This document shows, in pieces, positions 52,901 through 61,041 of a DNA stretch of 64,000 bases (position 1 is the stretch's first letter; each line of letters opens with the position of its first letter). The DNA lies in contig NZ_SWCN01000002.1 of NCBI RefSeq assembly GCF_005116575.1, positions 186,001 through 250,000 on the forward strand, written 5' to 3'. The position numbers were made by a program, and so were the translations under genes. The stretch is from Desulforhopalus sp. IMCC35007 (GTDB taxonomy: Bacteria > Desulfobacterota > Desulfobulbia > Desulfobulbales > Desulfocapsaceae). The notes under the pieces were generated by a model, which made no database searches, was not told the DNA's origin, and saw only the letters and a program-made list of their open reading frames with translations.

Positions 52901-53163
52901 GTTTCTTTGCAGATGAACAACAGCAGTCGGCGGAGGTGGCTGTCACACCGTTGATTGATCGCAAATCAAAGGAAATTTTAATGCAGTTGGACTACCTTCT
53001 GTGTGAGGCAGATAGTGCAGCCTTGGATTTTTGGAGTGACCACGAAGCTATGCTGAAAAAAATATTATCTCCTGCTACTGAAAAAAAACTCGCTCTGGCG
53101 ATTGGCCAGTTTCAGTTTGAAGAAGCGCAGTTATTGTTACAAGCCTCCCTCAGTGAATCATGA
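49963..53163 (+). CDS. Membrane hybrid histidine kinase (HAMP-HisKA-HATPase-REC-REC-Hpt)
   Basis: 1066 residues. Helices at about 13-36 and 234-256 bracket a periplasmic helical sensor domain (KQTLGQQQNRQNSLQITYDI and following). HAMP is followed by the phosphorylated His343 (MSHEIRTPMN), an HATPase domain (NNLLSNAVKFT, GGTGLGLSIAKRL), receiver 1 (Asp635, FIDWVMPNMGG), receiver 2 (Asp776, LMDIQMPVMDG) and an Hpt domain with His928 (IHTFKGLSG). This is a full BarA/EvgS-like phosphorelay ready to pass phosphate to the next gene product. The strong AGGAG at 49942-49946 sits 6 bases before another ATG (49953) that opens a 7-codon frame overlapping this start. It overlaps the HD-GYP gene by 4 bases. 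Confidence 0.93.
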   Translation: MRQFELKNLALNRFAVFFVILVFLALSFNGLMLLYVLKLHKQTLGQQQNRQNSLQITYDIEQETAALSKMVRAYTATANTRFLRYYYDIIEIRQGKKAPPENYNHTYWAEVMAGAREHIMPKDNPGQSVSERMKAFGFTKEEFIALDNILKSSQNLYNQDQISFAATQGLYDPMEKQFINDGEPQPQFANNLVYSDHYLQLENDLFQTVEFFADLTDKRTKISVQQVSTQLSRSIYAAIIMLALTVFIVLIAMEVIRKKVLAPMKDLTQTALSFGAGEYAIRAETRQGVRELQALGQTFNAMANNIQDDIFHREEIQKQLEVASLKAEDSTRAKSLFLANMSHEIRTPMNAIIGMAYLTLNTELDARQKDYIGKIQYAAQSLLRIINDILDFSKIEAGKLELEIVSFRLEDVVGNSLSLLRHRVLEKKMELLLDIKNSHLIGDTGVFLGDPLRLEQVLNNLLSNAVKFTDNGYVQLSIEETGRTPTASELQFTVRDTGIGMTPEQVGRLFQEFSQADESTTRRHGGTGLGLSIAKRLTTLMGGRISVTSEKNQGTQFCFTISLPQADQSETHGVPSRQLGHGLNVLIVDDHEPARMVLHTILGHFGLESVMVDSGVAALQCLDQSDDGFDMIFIDWVMPNMGGEELITAIRTLPTLNQPEIVVMSAYDIEKIHELCANQKICQFLPKPILPNEIRKLLLEKRQLYAGEQKKEQVARKTDLEGMRVLVVEDNEVNQLIASEMLSNCGIQIDTANNGQEAIDILNLKPDTYYHVVLMDIQMPVMDGYEATRLLRSQDRYASLPIIAMTAHAMIEEKRRCISAGMNDHIAKPFELELLLQTLSGYYTNDTPSLLLQSSYGVENDETSEACNDLPTNIPGVDLTKGLSHCGGMIDLYRKILADHVKNFSNLTSTLLALVEKEQWGEFSSAIHTFKGLSGTIGASDCQEMCVKIESAVMSNKPNLDSLLVELDEKLTPILTALARFFADEQQQSAEVAVTPLIDRKSKEILMQLDYLLCEADSAALDFWSDHEAMLKKILSPATEKKLALAIGQFQFEEAQLLLQASLSES

Positions 53164-54257
53164 TACTTAATTCTCAAAAGGAAGCCACTATTCTCTGTGT
53201 TGATGACACACCTGCTAATCTGTTTCTGCTGGTGGAATTATTAAAAGGTTCTTACCGTGTGAAAACTGCAACCAATGGTGCCCAGGCCCTCCAGCTTGTA
53301 GCGGCGAGTCCTCCTGATCTGATCTTACTGGATGTTATGATGCCCAATATTGATGGGCTTGAGGTCTGCCGTCGATTAAAAGCGGATGGGGCTTCCTGTG
53401 ATATTCCTGTTCTTTTTCTCACCACCAAAACCCTGGTGGAAGATGAAGCCTACGGTCTGAATCTCGGGGCCGCCGATTACATCCATAAACCTATCAGCCC
53501 ACCCATTCTGCTGGCACGAGTTCGGAATCATCTAGAGATTAAAAAATACAACGACTTACTGATTGACCGCAATAGCTGGCTTGAAAAGGAAGTGTCACGC
53601 CGTATCTCGGAGATTAACCAAATGCAGGAGGCGACCATCCATGTGATGACCTCGCTTGCCGAATTTCGCGATGAAGAAACCGGAAACCATATTCGCCGAA
53701 CGCAAGAATATATGCGCCTCATCGTGCACGCCCTGCAAAATATTGCGGAACATACTGAATATTTAACCACGACAAGAACAACCCAGATAATCAATTCTGC
53801 ACCGTTACATGATGTCGGTAAGATAGCGACCCCGGATACGATATTGCTCAAACCAGGCAAGCTTACCGAGGAAGAGTTTGAAATTATGAAACTCCATACA
53901 GTGCGAGGTTATGAAATTCTTGATCAGGCCAAGAAAAACCTGGGTGCAATTGGTGGATTTTTAGAGATTGCCCAACAGATTGCGCTTTCACATCATGAAA
54001 GATGGGATGGTTCCGGCTATCCACATGGGCTTGCAGGTAATGATATCCCGTTACCCGCACGCATGATGGCCGTAGCTGATGTCTATGATGCAATTAGAAG
54101 TGATCGGCCCTATAAAAAGGCGCTGTCCCATGAAATTGCCTCTGCAGTTTTGCAGGATTCTCGAGGGAGTCACCTTGATTCCCAGATTGTCGATGTCTTT
54201 CTTTCGTTTGACTCGGAAGTACAAAATATAAGGAACCAGTGGGATGATCAACATTAA
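53160..54257 (+). CDS. Response regulator with HD-GYP c-di-GMP phosphodiesterase domain
   Basis: 365 residues. The receiver (about 8-125) has Asp58 in LILLDVMMPNIDG and Lys in HKPISPP. A coiled coil leads to an HD-GYP domain with His217-Asp218 (PLHDVGKIATPD), HHERWDGSGYP (Gly286-Tyr287-Pro288), and MMAVADVYDAIRSDRPYKKAL. All metal-site and GYP signature residues are present, so it should hydrolyse c-di-GMP, as RpfG does. The 4-base ATGA overlap with the preceding kinase gene marks it as that kinase's cognate regulator. Two PilZ receptors for the same messenger are encoded at 11.9-12.7 kb. Confidence 0.95.
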   Translation: MILNSQKEATILCVDDTPANLFLLVELLKGSYRVKTATNGAQALQLVAASPPDLILLDVMMPNIDGLEVCRRLKADGASCDIPVLFLTTKTLVEDEAYGLNLGAADYIHKPISPPILLARVRNHLEIKKYNDLLIDRNSWLEKEVSRRISEINQMQEATIHVMTSLAEFRDEETGNHIRRTQEYMRLIVHALQNIAEHTEYLTTTRTTQIINSAPLHDVGKIATPDTILLKPGKLTEEEFEIMKLHTVRGYEILDQAKKNLGAIGGFLEIAQQIALSHHERWDGSGYPHGLAGNDIPLPARMMAVADVYDAIRSDRPYKKALSHEIASAVLQDSRGSHLDSQIVDVFLSFDSEVQNIRNQWDDQH

Positions 54258-54290
54258 TGAACGACAGCTTTATTACAAGGAGAACTGTGG

Positions 54291-55517
54291 ATGGAGAGGT
54301 TAAATATGAACAGATATATAACCCTGTGTTGCGTAATGCTTTTGTTTGTCACAGAGGCCCGGGCTTTTGACTACTCAATATCCGGTTTCGGAACGTTGGG
54401 AGGGGCAATATCCGACAACAGTGTAAGGTACCAGCGCTTTATTGACAACGATGGAACCGTAAAGCGTGATTCGTTATTAGGCCTGCAGTTTGACGCTAAA
54501 CTCAATGACAAATGGGGGTTCACCACGCAACTGATTCTTGCTCCCAGTACGGACGACGACGACGTTATCACACCACAGTTGAAATGGACAATGATCTCCT
54601 ACCGTCCAACCAACGATTGGTTGATTCGCGCAGGCCGGATAAGTCTCGGTGGACTGCTCAACCAACAGAATCTTGATGTGGGCGTCTCCTACGATATGGT
54701 TCGCTTGCCAAATGAAGTATATCTCCTCTCGTCCTCTTACGACTTTGACGGGTTGAGCATTGCCAAAACCTGGAATACTACCGATTATGAAGTGACTTTG
54801 GATGGTTCGCTTGGCATGCAAAACCGGGACTATCGGACCTATTACAATTATAGTGATACGGCTGTCTTCTATTCTGCAGACGTTACTGCAGGTGGTCTGA
54901 TTTTAACAGTGACTGATTACGACCAGGCCATGTACCGGGCAGGGTGGCATTATACAAAAATTGATCCCGATGCTCGTCAAGGACTTCTCAGTGAATACAC
55001 CTTCGTGGAACTTGGCGGAGGAATGTATACTCTCGGTGAACCGGTTTATAAATCGGAGACTTATGGGAATACCTTTTTTCTTGGTGCCAGGTTTCCTCTC
55101 GGTGGTTTTTTGATTTCGGCCGAGGGTACCGCTGTTGTTGTTGAGGATTTTGAGGCAGGTCCACCGACCTTTGCCGGATACATTTCAGCCTCTCGTAAGC
55201 TCGGTAACTGGACGCCTTATCTCACCTATGCCCAGACCTGGAGCGATGGGTTGGATACCTGGCGTAAGGTCCAGGGTGCTACGGCTGTTCCTTCCTTGGG
55301 TGTCACTCAGGAGCTCATTGACGATGGGGCAAGTGCCATGGCGATCTATGACCAGAAATCATGGATGCTCGGTACTTCTTATGCATTTTCTCCCAAACAG
55401 AAATTGAAAGCAGAAGTTATGCTCACCCACGTGGGTGACCGGTCGGCTATGTTTGATGGCTCGATAGAAAATGAAAATGTGATGGTCTATTCCTTTTCCT
55501 ACAATTTTGCCTTTTAA
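54291..55517 (+). CDS. Outer-membrane porin-like beta-barrel
   Basis: 408 residues (ATG 54306 is an equally good start; both have a purine-rich site ahead). Signal peptide YITLCCVMLLFVTEARA, then alternating strands throughout (ISGFGTLGGAISDNS, TPQLKWTMISYRPTNDWLIRAGR, ISLGGLL) and a C-terminal strand ending in Phe (VYSFSYNFAF), the outer-membrane insertion signal. The segment PTNDWLIRAGR with a following GLL loop resembles porins that occur with hybrid kinases and PstS-like proteins. It follows the HD-GYP gene by 33 bases and precedes the binding protein, so it probably belongs to the same transcript. Confidence 0.82.
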   Translation: MERLNMNRYITLCCVMLLFVTEARAFDYSISGFGTLGGAISDNSVRYQRFIDNDGTVKRDSLLGLQFDAKLNDKWGFTTQLILAPSTDDDDVITPQLKWTMISYRPTNDWLIRAGRISLGGLLNQQNLDVGVSYDMVRLPNEVYLLSSSYDFDGLSIAKTWNTTDYEVTLDGSLGMQNRDYRTYYNYSDTAVFYSADVTAGGLILTVTDYDQAMYRAGWHYTKIDPDARQGLLSEYTFVELGGGMYTLGEPVYKSETYGNTFFLGARFPLGGFLISAEGTAVVVEDFEAGPPTFAGYISASRKLGNWTPYLTYAQTWSDGLDTWRKVQGATAVPSLGVTQELIDDGASAMAIYDQKSWMLGTSYAFSPKQKLKAEVMLTHVGDRSAMFDGSIENENVMVYSFSYNFAF

Positions 55518-55640
55518 ACATGGTACGCCGACGAGATGGTTAACGCGTGTTCTACGGTTCTGCCAAACCATGGAGCACGAACTAAAAACAGCAGCTCTCT
55601 CTTGCTCTCTGGGTTAGTAAAAAGCTTGGGGAGAAAGCTC

Positions 55641-56045
55641 ATGTGCGTGGTCTTTCTCCTTGTATGGGGGACGACGACATCGCCGTGCTCTGCCGGTGTG
55701 CTCGTGATTGGCAATAAAACGCTGGAAACAATGGATGGTGCACTATTGCGCCGTATCTATACCGGCAGGGTTGTAATGGTGCAGGGTAAATCGATTCAAC
55801 CGGTTAATTTAAATACGGGTGATAGTTCGCGTGATTTGTTCATGAAGGCCGTCATCAAGCAGAGCGATGATGATTATGTGGCATATTGGATTGTGCGGCG
55901 CGCAATAGGTAAAGGTACGCCTCCACCGGAACTGGAAAGTGATCAGGCGGTATTGGATTATGTACGTTCTACCTCTGGTGCCATCGGCTATATTGATGAA
56001 GGTCACTTAACTTCTGGTGTGAAGATACTGCTGTCCTTGCCCTGA
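55641..56045 (+). CDS. Short PstS-like periplasmic binding protein
   Basis: 134 residues from ATG 55641 (GGGGAGA ahead; an earlier start at 55536 would place 35 residues before the signal peptide). Signal MCVVFLLVWGTTTSPCSA, then a PBP-like domain, roughly one lobe: GALLRRIYTGRVVMVQGKSIQPVNLNTGDSSRDLFMKAVI and TSGAIGYIDEG, which match phosphate-binding-protein family segments (TGDSSRD resembles the anion loop). At about 115 mature residues it is half the size of PstS and cannot have two full lobes. With the porin and the phosphorelay it forms a four-gene set; it may present a ligand to the kinase's periplasmic domain. Confidence 0.78.
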   Translation: MCVVFLLVWGTTTSPCSAGVLVIGNKTLETMDGALLRRIYTGRVVMVQGKSIQPVNLNTGDSSRDLFMKAVIKQSDDDYVAYWIVRRAIGKGTPPPELESDQAVLDYVRSTSGAIGYIDEGHLTSGVKILLSLP

Positions 56046-56352
56046 CTCAACAATGTTACAACCACTTGGCTTTGATGCAAAAAAAATACTACCGTTTCTC
56101 AGATCCCATTATCTCAAACTATTATCACTTGCAAATCACTACTGTGAATGGAGGAAGGAGACACCCCCAAAAAGCGTGCAACATAACATGTCGTCTTCGA
56201 CTTCTCCAAGTTTGAATATTGTTAGGAAATACCTGACAGAAAAAACAGGTTGATCAGGTATTAAGAGTCTGTGTGAAACAGGGACGTATGTGGGCCTGAA
56301 GGAAGGCGGCCCTGGATGATATACTGGTTGGGATTGTTGACGGGATGCACGG
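56046..56352. other. Convergent intergenic region, about 307 bases
   Basis: Lies between the binding-protein gene and the minus-strand acetyltransferase gene. ACCTG-N10-CAGGT near 56230 is a weak hairpin. A 66-codon frame from 56053 is not supported by a ribosome site. No other feature seen. Confidence 0.4.
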
Positions 56353-57354
56353 CTACTGAAGCAACTTGAAGAACATCTGAACCTTGGGGCTCTGGTTTTG
56401 CCGCTCGCTATATTCTTCACGGCTCTCCGCGACAAAGCCGAGTCTGGTTAAAAGAGCCTGGAGTCTTGGGTTTAAGGTAAGGGATATAAAACGGGAATAG
56501 CCCAGAGATACCATGGTTTCAAGGAATGCGGTGATGGTAAATACACCTATCCGCTGGTTGCGAAACCGGGTGGAGATGGCCAGGGCCCCCAGTTCTATGG
56601 TTCTGTGGTCGATAATCTTTTGTTCTACGCAGCCGACGATAATAGAGTCTATTTCCGTAACATAAAAATGGTCACGATGCTCGAAGACGTAATCCTTGTT
56701 GCGTGGTTTTAAAAAACCTGCCCGTTTGTACATTGCGAGGATACGATTGACGGCGGCGACATCTTCATCACTTTCCACCCTACGAAATATCTCCGTAAAG
56801 TTGTTGGCAATCATGGTACCGCTTCCTTCCACGGTAAACAGTTCCTGTTTAATACTGTTTTTTCCCGCTGGAAGAATGTGAATACGCTCGCACTGACCCG
56901 CCTCAATGGTTTCACAAATAAGATTCATGGTATCCTTGAAATTCGTATTTGCGATAAGGCTTGCAAATTCATCCGGGGATTCACGGATACCGCTCGTGGT
57001 CAACGTATTAATTTTATGGCCATTGTTGTCAATCAGGAATCTACGTTCTAAAAGAATTACCTTGAAGGTGGCTTCCGGGTTTGTGAGAACCGCCAGGTAA
57101 AAATTCTCATCGGGTGCAATCCGGGTTATCGTTGTTGCGGAGAGTTTCTGCTTAAGGGTGTTGAGCAGTTTCTGGTTGGCAAAGCGGTTGGGCAGGTTGT
57201 GAAACAGCGTGGTTTCCACCCCGTTTTTGGTAAGAAATTTAATATCAGCAATAATTTCTCTGAAATTATCCCGAAGTATCCCTTCCCTGCAGGCAATGCA
57301 GACTCTTTTACCAACCAGGTTTTTTGCGTATTCGTTGAGGTACAGTTGTCCCAT
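56353..57354 (-). CDS. N-acetylglutamate synthase-like protein (amino-acid-kinase fold plus GNAT)
   Basis: 333 residues. The N-terminal region (about 1-180) is a reduced amino-acid-kinase-like domain; only its end, HILPAGKNSIKQELFTVEGSGTMIANN, matches the ArgA/NAGK family closely (usual form ALLxELFTRDGxGTM). The C-terminal GNAT domain (about 190-333) has IELGALAISTRFRNQRIGVFTITAFL and LTRLGF. ArgA-type synthases have about 440 residues with a full kinase domain, so this is a shortened relative; it may make N-acetylglutamate or acetylate another amino acid. It follows NhaA on the minus strand. Confidence 0.72.
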   Translation of the reverse strand: MGQLYLNEYAKNLVGKRVCIACREGILRDNFREIIADIKFLTKNGVETTLFHNLPNRFANQKLLNTLKQKLSATTITRIAPDENFYLAVLTNPEATFKVILLERRFLIDNNGHKINTLTTSGIRESPDEFASLIANTNFKDTMNLICETIEAGQCERIHILPAGKNSIKQELFTVEGSGTMIANNFTEIFRRVESDEDVAAVNRILAMYKRAGFLKPRNKDYVFEHRDHFYVTEIDSIIVGCVEQKIIDHRTIELGALAISTRFRNQRIGVFTITAFLETMVSLGYSRFISLTLNPRLQALLTRLGFVAESREEYSERQNQSPKVQMFFKLLQ

Positions 57355-57386
57355 AATCAGTCTATAAATGATGTGCCGGAACGAAC

Positions 57387-58739
57387 TTATTTCCCCCAGC
57401 GAAGTAGTGCATACCCAAGGGCTGCGCTGATAAACGAGCCTATCATTATACCAACTTTAGCATATTCGAGCATTATGCCACTGTTAAAAGAGAGGTTGGA
57501 TATAAAAAGAGACATGGTAAAGCCTATTCCGCCAAGCAGACCGGCACCAAGTATCTGTATCCATGTGGTTCCTTGCATGAGCTCGGTGCGCAGGATTTTT
57601 GCAATTGTAAAGGTAAAGATAAATATTCCAAGAGGTTTACCAAGAACAAGACCAAAAATAATACCCTGGGTGACCGGATTGGTGAGAGCGGTGAGTGGCT
57701 CCATTCCTGCAAGAGAAACGCCACCGTTGGACAGGGCAAAGAGAGGCAGGATCAGGTAGCCCACCCAGGAAGAAAGTGAGTGTTCAAGGCGCTGTAGCGG
57801 GGTTTCTACCTCACTGCAGGCAAGGTTAATATCCTGCACAGCATCAAGATGCCGTTGATTGACGAGAATGGACTGACCGCACGAGTCGCCATGGCATTCA
57901 ATTCTATCCAGGCGTCGCTGAACCATCTCAAGAAAAATATCTGTATCATATTTCCCCTTGCAGGGTATAAACATGGCCGTTACCACACCCGCAATTGTCG
58001 CATGCAGGCCTGCACTTGAAATTGCAAACCACAACATAAGTCCAAGGATTGCATAGGGTAAAGTCTTGCGCACTCCGGCTTTATTGATGGTAAAAAGTAG
58101 GCAGCAAATGACAGCCGCAGCGGCAAGGGCGTACAGATTGATAGAGGCTGTATAGAAGAGAGCGATCACTAAAATTGCGCCAAGGTCATCGACAATGGCA
58201 AAGGCCGTAAGAAAGAGACGGATACCAAAAGGAATCTTACGCCCGAGAAGGCTGAGTACCGCAAGGGAAAAGGCAATATCGGTCGCCATGGGAATCCCCC
58301 AGCCAGAAAGGCTGTCTGTCCCCTGATTGAAATAAAAATAGATGAGGGCCGGAAGAACCATTCCCCCTATGGCTGCAGCGACCGGCAGTGCAGCGCGTTT
58401 GGGGTCGGAAAGCCCGCCGACAAGAAGCTCTCTTTTAATTTCAAGGCCCACGGTGAAAAAGAAGAGAGTCATCAAGCCGTCGTTTATCCAGTGGAGGAGA
58501 GAGTGACTGAGGCTTAGGTTGCCAAGATGTATAGCAAGTTCCTGGTGCCAGAAATGGCTGTAACCCTCTGGATTCAGGTTAGACCAGATAAGGGCAATCA
58601 CCGCTGAACCGATCAGGAGAAAACCGGACTGGGAGATTTTGGTGAAAAAGTATTGAAAAGCCGAGGTCTGCATGATTTTAGAAACAACCAGAACCGGGCT
58701 TTTTAACTCTTTTATGAGTGATGTATTTGTTTTTTTCAC
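57387..58739 (-). CDS. nhaA: Na+/H+ antiporter NhaA
   Basis: 450-residue inner-membrane antiporter. The key transport residues are visible: TDIAFSLAVLSLLG (Asp of helix 4) and AIVDDLGAIL (the Asp-Asp pair of helix 5), with LEIKRELLVGGLSDP and GKPLGIF typical of the family. Around residues 280-330 the chain has a cytoplasmic insertion with RIECHGDSCGQSILVNQ and DINLACSEVETPLQRLEH, longer than in E. coli NhaA (388 residues) and carrying three cysteines. Start is GTG 58739. The N-acetylglutamate-synthase-like gene follows 32 bases on. Confidence 0.93.
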   Translation of the reverse strand: MKKTNTSLIKELKSPVLVVSKIMQTSAFQYFFTKISQSGFLLIGSAVIALIWSNLNPEGYSHFWHQELAIHLGNLSLSHSLLHWINDGLMTLFFFTVGLEIKRELLVGGLSDPKRAALPVAAAIGGMVLPALIYFYFNQGTDSLSGWGIPMATDIAFSLAVLSLLGRKIPFGIRLFLTAFAIVDDLGAILVIALFYTASINLYALAAAAVICCLLFTINKAGVRKTLPYAILGLMLWFAISSAGLHATIAGVVTAMFIPCKGKYDTDIFLEMVQRRLDRIECHGDSCGQSILVNQRHLDAVQDINLACSEVETPLQRLEHSLSSWVGYLILPLFALSNGGVSLAGMEPLTALTNPVTQGIIFGLVLGKPLGIFIFTFTIAKILRTELMQGTTWIQILGAGLLGGIGFTMSLFISNLSFNSGIMLEYAKVGIMIGSFISAALGYALLRWGK

Positions 58740-59074
58740 TTGGATGAACGTCCTGTAATGTTTGAGAAAGAGTCCTGCCTGACAAAGAGGCTGGATGAAT
58801 ATTTGCTGTGTTGTGTGACCTTACTGTTGTGTAATTACTCTGTAAGGGTTTGTAAACATGACCTATTTAAATGAATCATGCAAAGATCAGGTAAAATATT
58901 GCCGGAAAACGGGCTGGCTCCATATCGGGGAACAGTTGTGATGGAGCTACGTATAAACATTACAACATTGTAATGTTTGTGAAAGATGGGGGTAATGATG
59001 AGGCATTATACTCAATCATGTTATACATCCGGTGCAGACAGGATCGATTTTAATATACTCTATAAGGGACTACA
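58740..59074. other. Divergent intergenic region between nhaA and moxR
   Basis: About 335 bases that hold both promoters. The 24-base palindrome at 58955-58978 is the main feature (listed separately). AATATACT and TATAAGG near 59050 are possible -10 elements of the moxR operon. Confidence 0.4.
58955..58978. promoter_or_regulatory. 24-base operator-like palindrome upstream of the moxR/bat operon
   Basis: AAACATTACAA (58955-58965), CA, TTGTAATGTTT (58968-58978): perfect 11-base arms. It sits about 97 bases ahead of the moxR ATG. The form, AT-rich with short centre, suits a TetR- or MarR-like dimer. Confidence 0.5.
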
Positions 59075-60118
59075 ATGATGGACAATACAATTCTCACGCC
59101 CCCAGCGTCCGTGACGGGAACTTCCGACGTCTACAGCTCAATTCAGAAGATCAATGAAGAGGTGAAACAGAATTCGAGCTGGATTGCTCCCCTCAAATAT
59201 GAGCTGTCAAAAGTTATTATTGGTCAGCATCATCTCATAGATCAGCTGCTCATCGGCCTGCTGTCGGGTGGTCATATTCTTCTGGAAGGTCTGCCAGGGC
59301 TCGCCAAGACCCTTGCGGTGAAAACACTGGCAAAAGCGATCCAGACCGATTTTAAAAGGATACAGTTTACCCCGGATATGCTGCCCGCCGACATCGTTGG
59401 CACCCAGATTTATAACCCGCAGCAGACTACATTTGAGGTGAAGAAAGGGCCGATCTTTGCCTCTCTGATTTTGGCTGACGAGATCAACCGGGCGCCGGCC
59501 AAGGTGCAGTCGGCCCTGCTTGAAGCCATGCAGGAAAAACAGGTCACTATCGGTGACACCAGCTTTAAACTGCCTGATCTTTTTCTGGTACTTGCCACCC
59601 AAAACCCCATTGAGCAGGAAGGAACCTATCCCCTGCCCGAGGCGCAGATTGACCGTTTCATGCTGAAGGTGGTGGTCGGCTATCCAACACGGGAAGAAGA
59701 GAGAAAAATCCTCGAAGGCTTTGATCAGACAGATTCGGAAATCCTGGTTACACCGGTTGCCTCTCCTGAGAACATATTATCCGCCCGTACTGTGGTCAAC
59801 CGAATTTATATGGATGACAAGATAAAGGATTACATTGTTTCTCTTGTCTATGCGACAAGAGATCCGCAAAGCTATCAGCTTGATCTGCGTGATTATATAG
59901 AAACAGGGGCATCACCCCGGGCAACCATCAGCTTGAAAACAGTATCGAGATGTCTGGCTTTTATGGCAGGCAGAGGTTACGTGACACCTGATGACGTTAA
60001 GGCGGCCGTTGTTGATGTTATGCGCCACCGCCTGAGAATCAGCTATGAGGCCGAGGCGGAAGGGATTAGCAGCGAAGACATCATCCGCAAAATCCTCGAT
60101 ACCGTTCCTGTTCCCTGA
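59075..60118 (+). CDS. MoxR-family AAA+ ATPase
   Basis: 347 residues. Walker A GLPGLAKT (about 72-79), Walker B LILADEINRAPAKVQSALLEAMQE, sensor and arginine segments LATQNPIEQEGTYPLPEAQIDRFML, and the C-terminal lid domain. MoxR proteins act as chaperones that insert cofactors or mature VWA-domain partners. The downstream VWA genes supply those partners. Around 50 residues precede the AAA core, more than usual. AAGGGA lies ahead of the ATG. Confidence 0.95.
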   Translation: MMDNTILTPPASVTGTSDVYSSIQKINEEVKQNSSWIAPLKYELSKVIIGQHHLIDQLLIGLLSGGHILLEGLPGLAKTLAVKTLAKAIQTDFKRIQFTPDMLPADIVGTQIYNPQQTTFEVKKGPIFASLILADEINRAPAKVQSALLEAMQEKQVTIGDTSFKLPDLFLVLATQNPIEQEGTYPLPEAQIDRFMLKVVVGYPTREEERKILEGFDQTDSEILVTPVASPENILSARTVVNRIYMDDKIKDYIVSLVYATRDPQSYQLDLRDYIETGASPRATISLKTVSRCLAFMAGRGYVTPDDVKAAVVDVMRHRLRISYEAEAEGISSEDIIRKILDTVPVP

Positions 60119-60129
60119 GTGGCCGCGTA

Positions 60130-61041
60130 ATGGATACACAACTTACCCGGGAAATCCTGAAAAAAGTGCGCCAGATCGAAGTGCGCACCAACCGCCTGGT
60201 CAATGACAGCCTGGCTGGCAGTTATCAGTCTGTTTTTAAAGGTCGGGGTATGAATTTTGACGAGGTGCGCGAATATGTGCCCGGTGATGATATCAGGACC
60301 ATAGACTGGAACGTCACCGCCAGGACCGGTATTCCCCACATCAAAAAGTTTACTGAAGAGCGTGAACTGACCATCATGCTGATGATTGATATCAGCGGCT
60401 CAGGTGAGTTTGGTTCTTCGGCTGCATCAAAACGGGAGCTGATGGCAGAGCTAGGTTCGGTGCTTGCTTTTTCTGCGGTACGAAATAACGACAAGGTTGG
60501 TCTGGTGCTTTTTACCGACGCTCCCGAGCTCTATATCCCACCCAAAAAAGGCAGGGGACATATCCTTCGAATAATACGAGAGATCCTCTATTTTGAGCCC
60601 AAAGGCGTAAAGACCGATGTAAAAGGTGTGCTGGATTTTGTGAACCGGGTGATGAAGAGAAAATGTGTGACATTTCTTATCTCTGATTTTTCCCTGCCCG
60701 GGGACTTTGAGAGTGAGTTAAAGACACTGCAGCCGAAACTTCAGATCACCAACAGGCGCCACGATCTTATCAGTCTTATCGTCACCGACCCAAGGGAATA
60801 TGCTCTGCCGGATGTTGGCTGGATAACCCTGGAAGATGCGGAAACGGGCGAACAGGTGGAGGTGAATACCTCAGATAGAAGGGTGCGGGAAGAGTACAGT
60901 GAAATGGCAGATGCACATGCAACCATGATTCGTAAAAGTATGCGTCAGGCTGGAATAGATCTGCTGGATCTGCGCACCGACAGATCGTATCTGCCGCCTC
61001 TGCTCAGTTTTTTCAGGGATCGGAAAAAGAGGGCGCTATGA
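60130..61041 (+). CDS. DUF58 protein of the MoxR/Bat operon
   Basis: 303 residues with the DUF58 pattern: GRGMNFDEVREYVPGDDIRTIDWNVTARTG, then a degenerate VWA-like core with LMIDISGSGEFGSS (DxSxS metal site) and DKVGLVLFTD. It is soluble. It begins 11 bases after moxR and ends in a 4-base ATGA overlap with the next gene. DUF58 proteins accompany MoxR in nearly all such operons; the exact role is unproven. Confidence 0.92.
   Translation: MDTQLTREILKKVRQIEVRTNRLVNDSLAGSYQSVFKGRGMNFDEVREYVPGDDIRTIDWNVTARTGIPHIKKFTEERELTIMLMIDISGSGEFGSSAASKRELMAELGSVLAFSAVRNNDKVGLVLFTDAPELYIPPKKGRGHILRIIREILYFEPKGVKTDVKGVLDFVNRVMKRKCVTFLISDFSLPGDFESELKTLQPKLQITNRRHDLISLIVTDPREYALPDVGWITLEDAETGEQVEVNTSDRRVREEYSEMADAHATMIRKSMRQAGIDLLDLRTDRSYLPPLLSFFRDRKKRAL

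Noticed and set aside
56053-56253. Small 66-codon frame after the binding-protein gene
   Set aside because: No ribosome site, no family and a position in a convergent gap.
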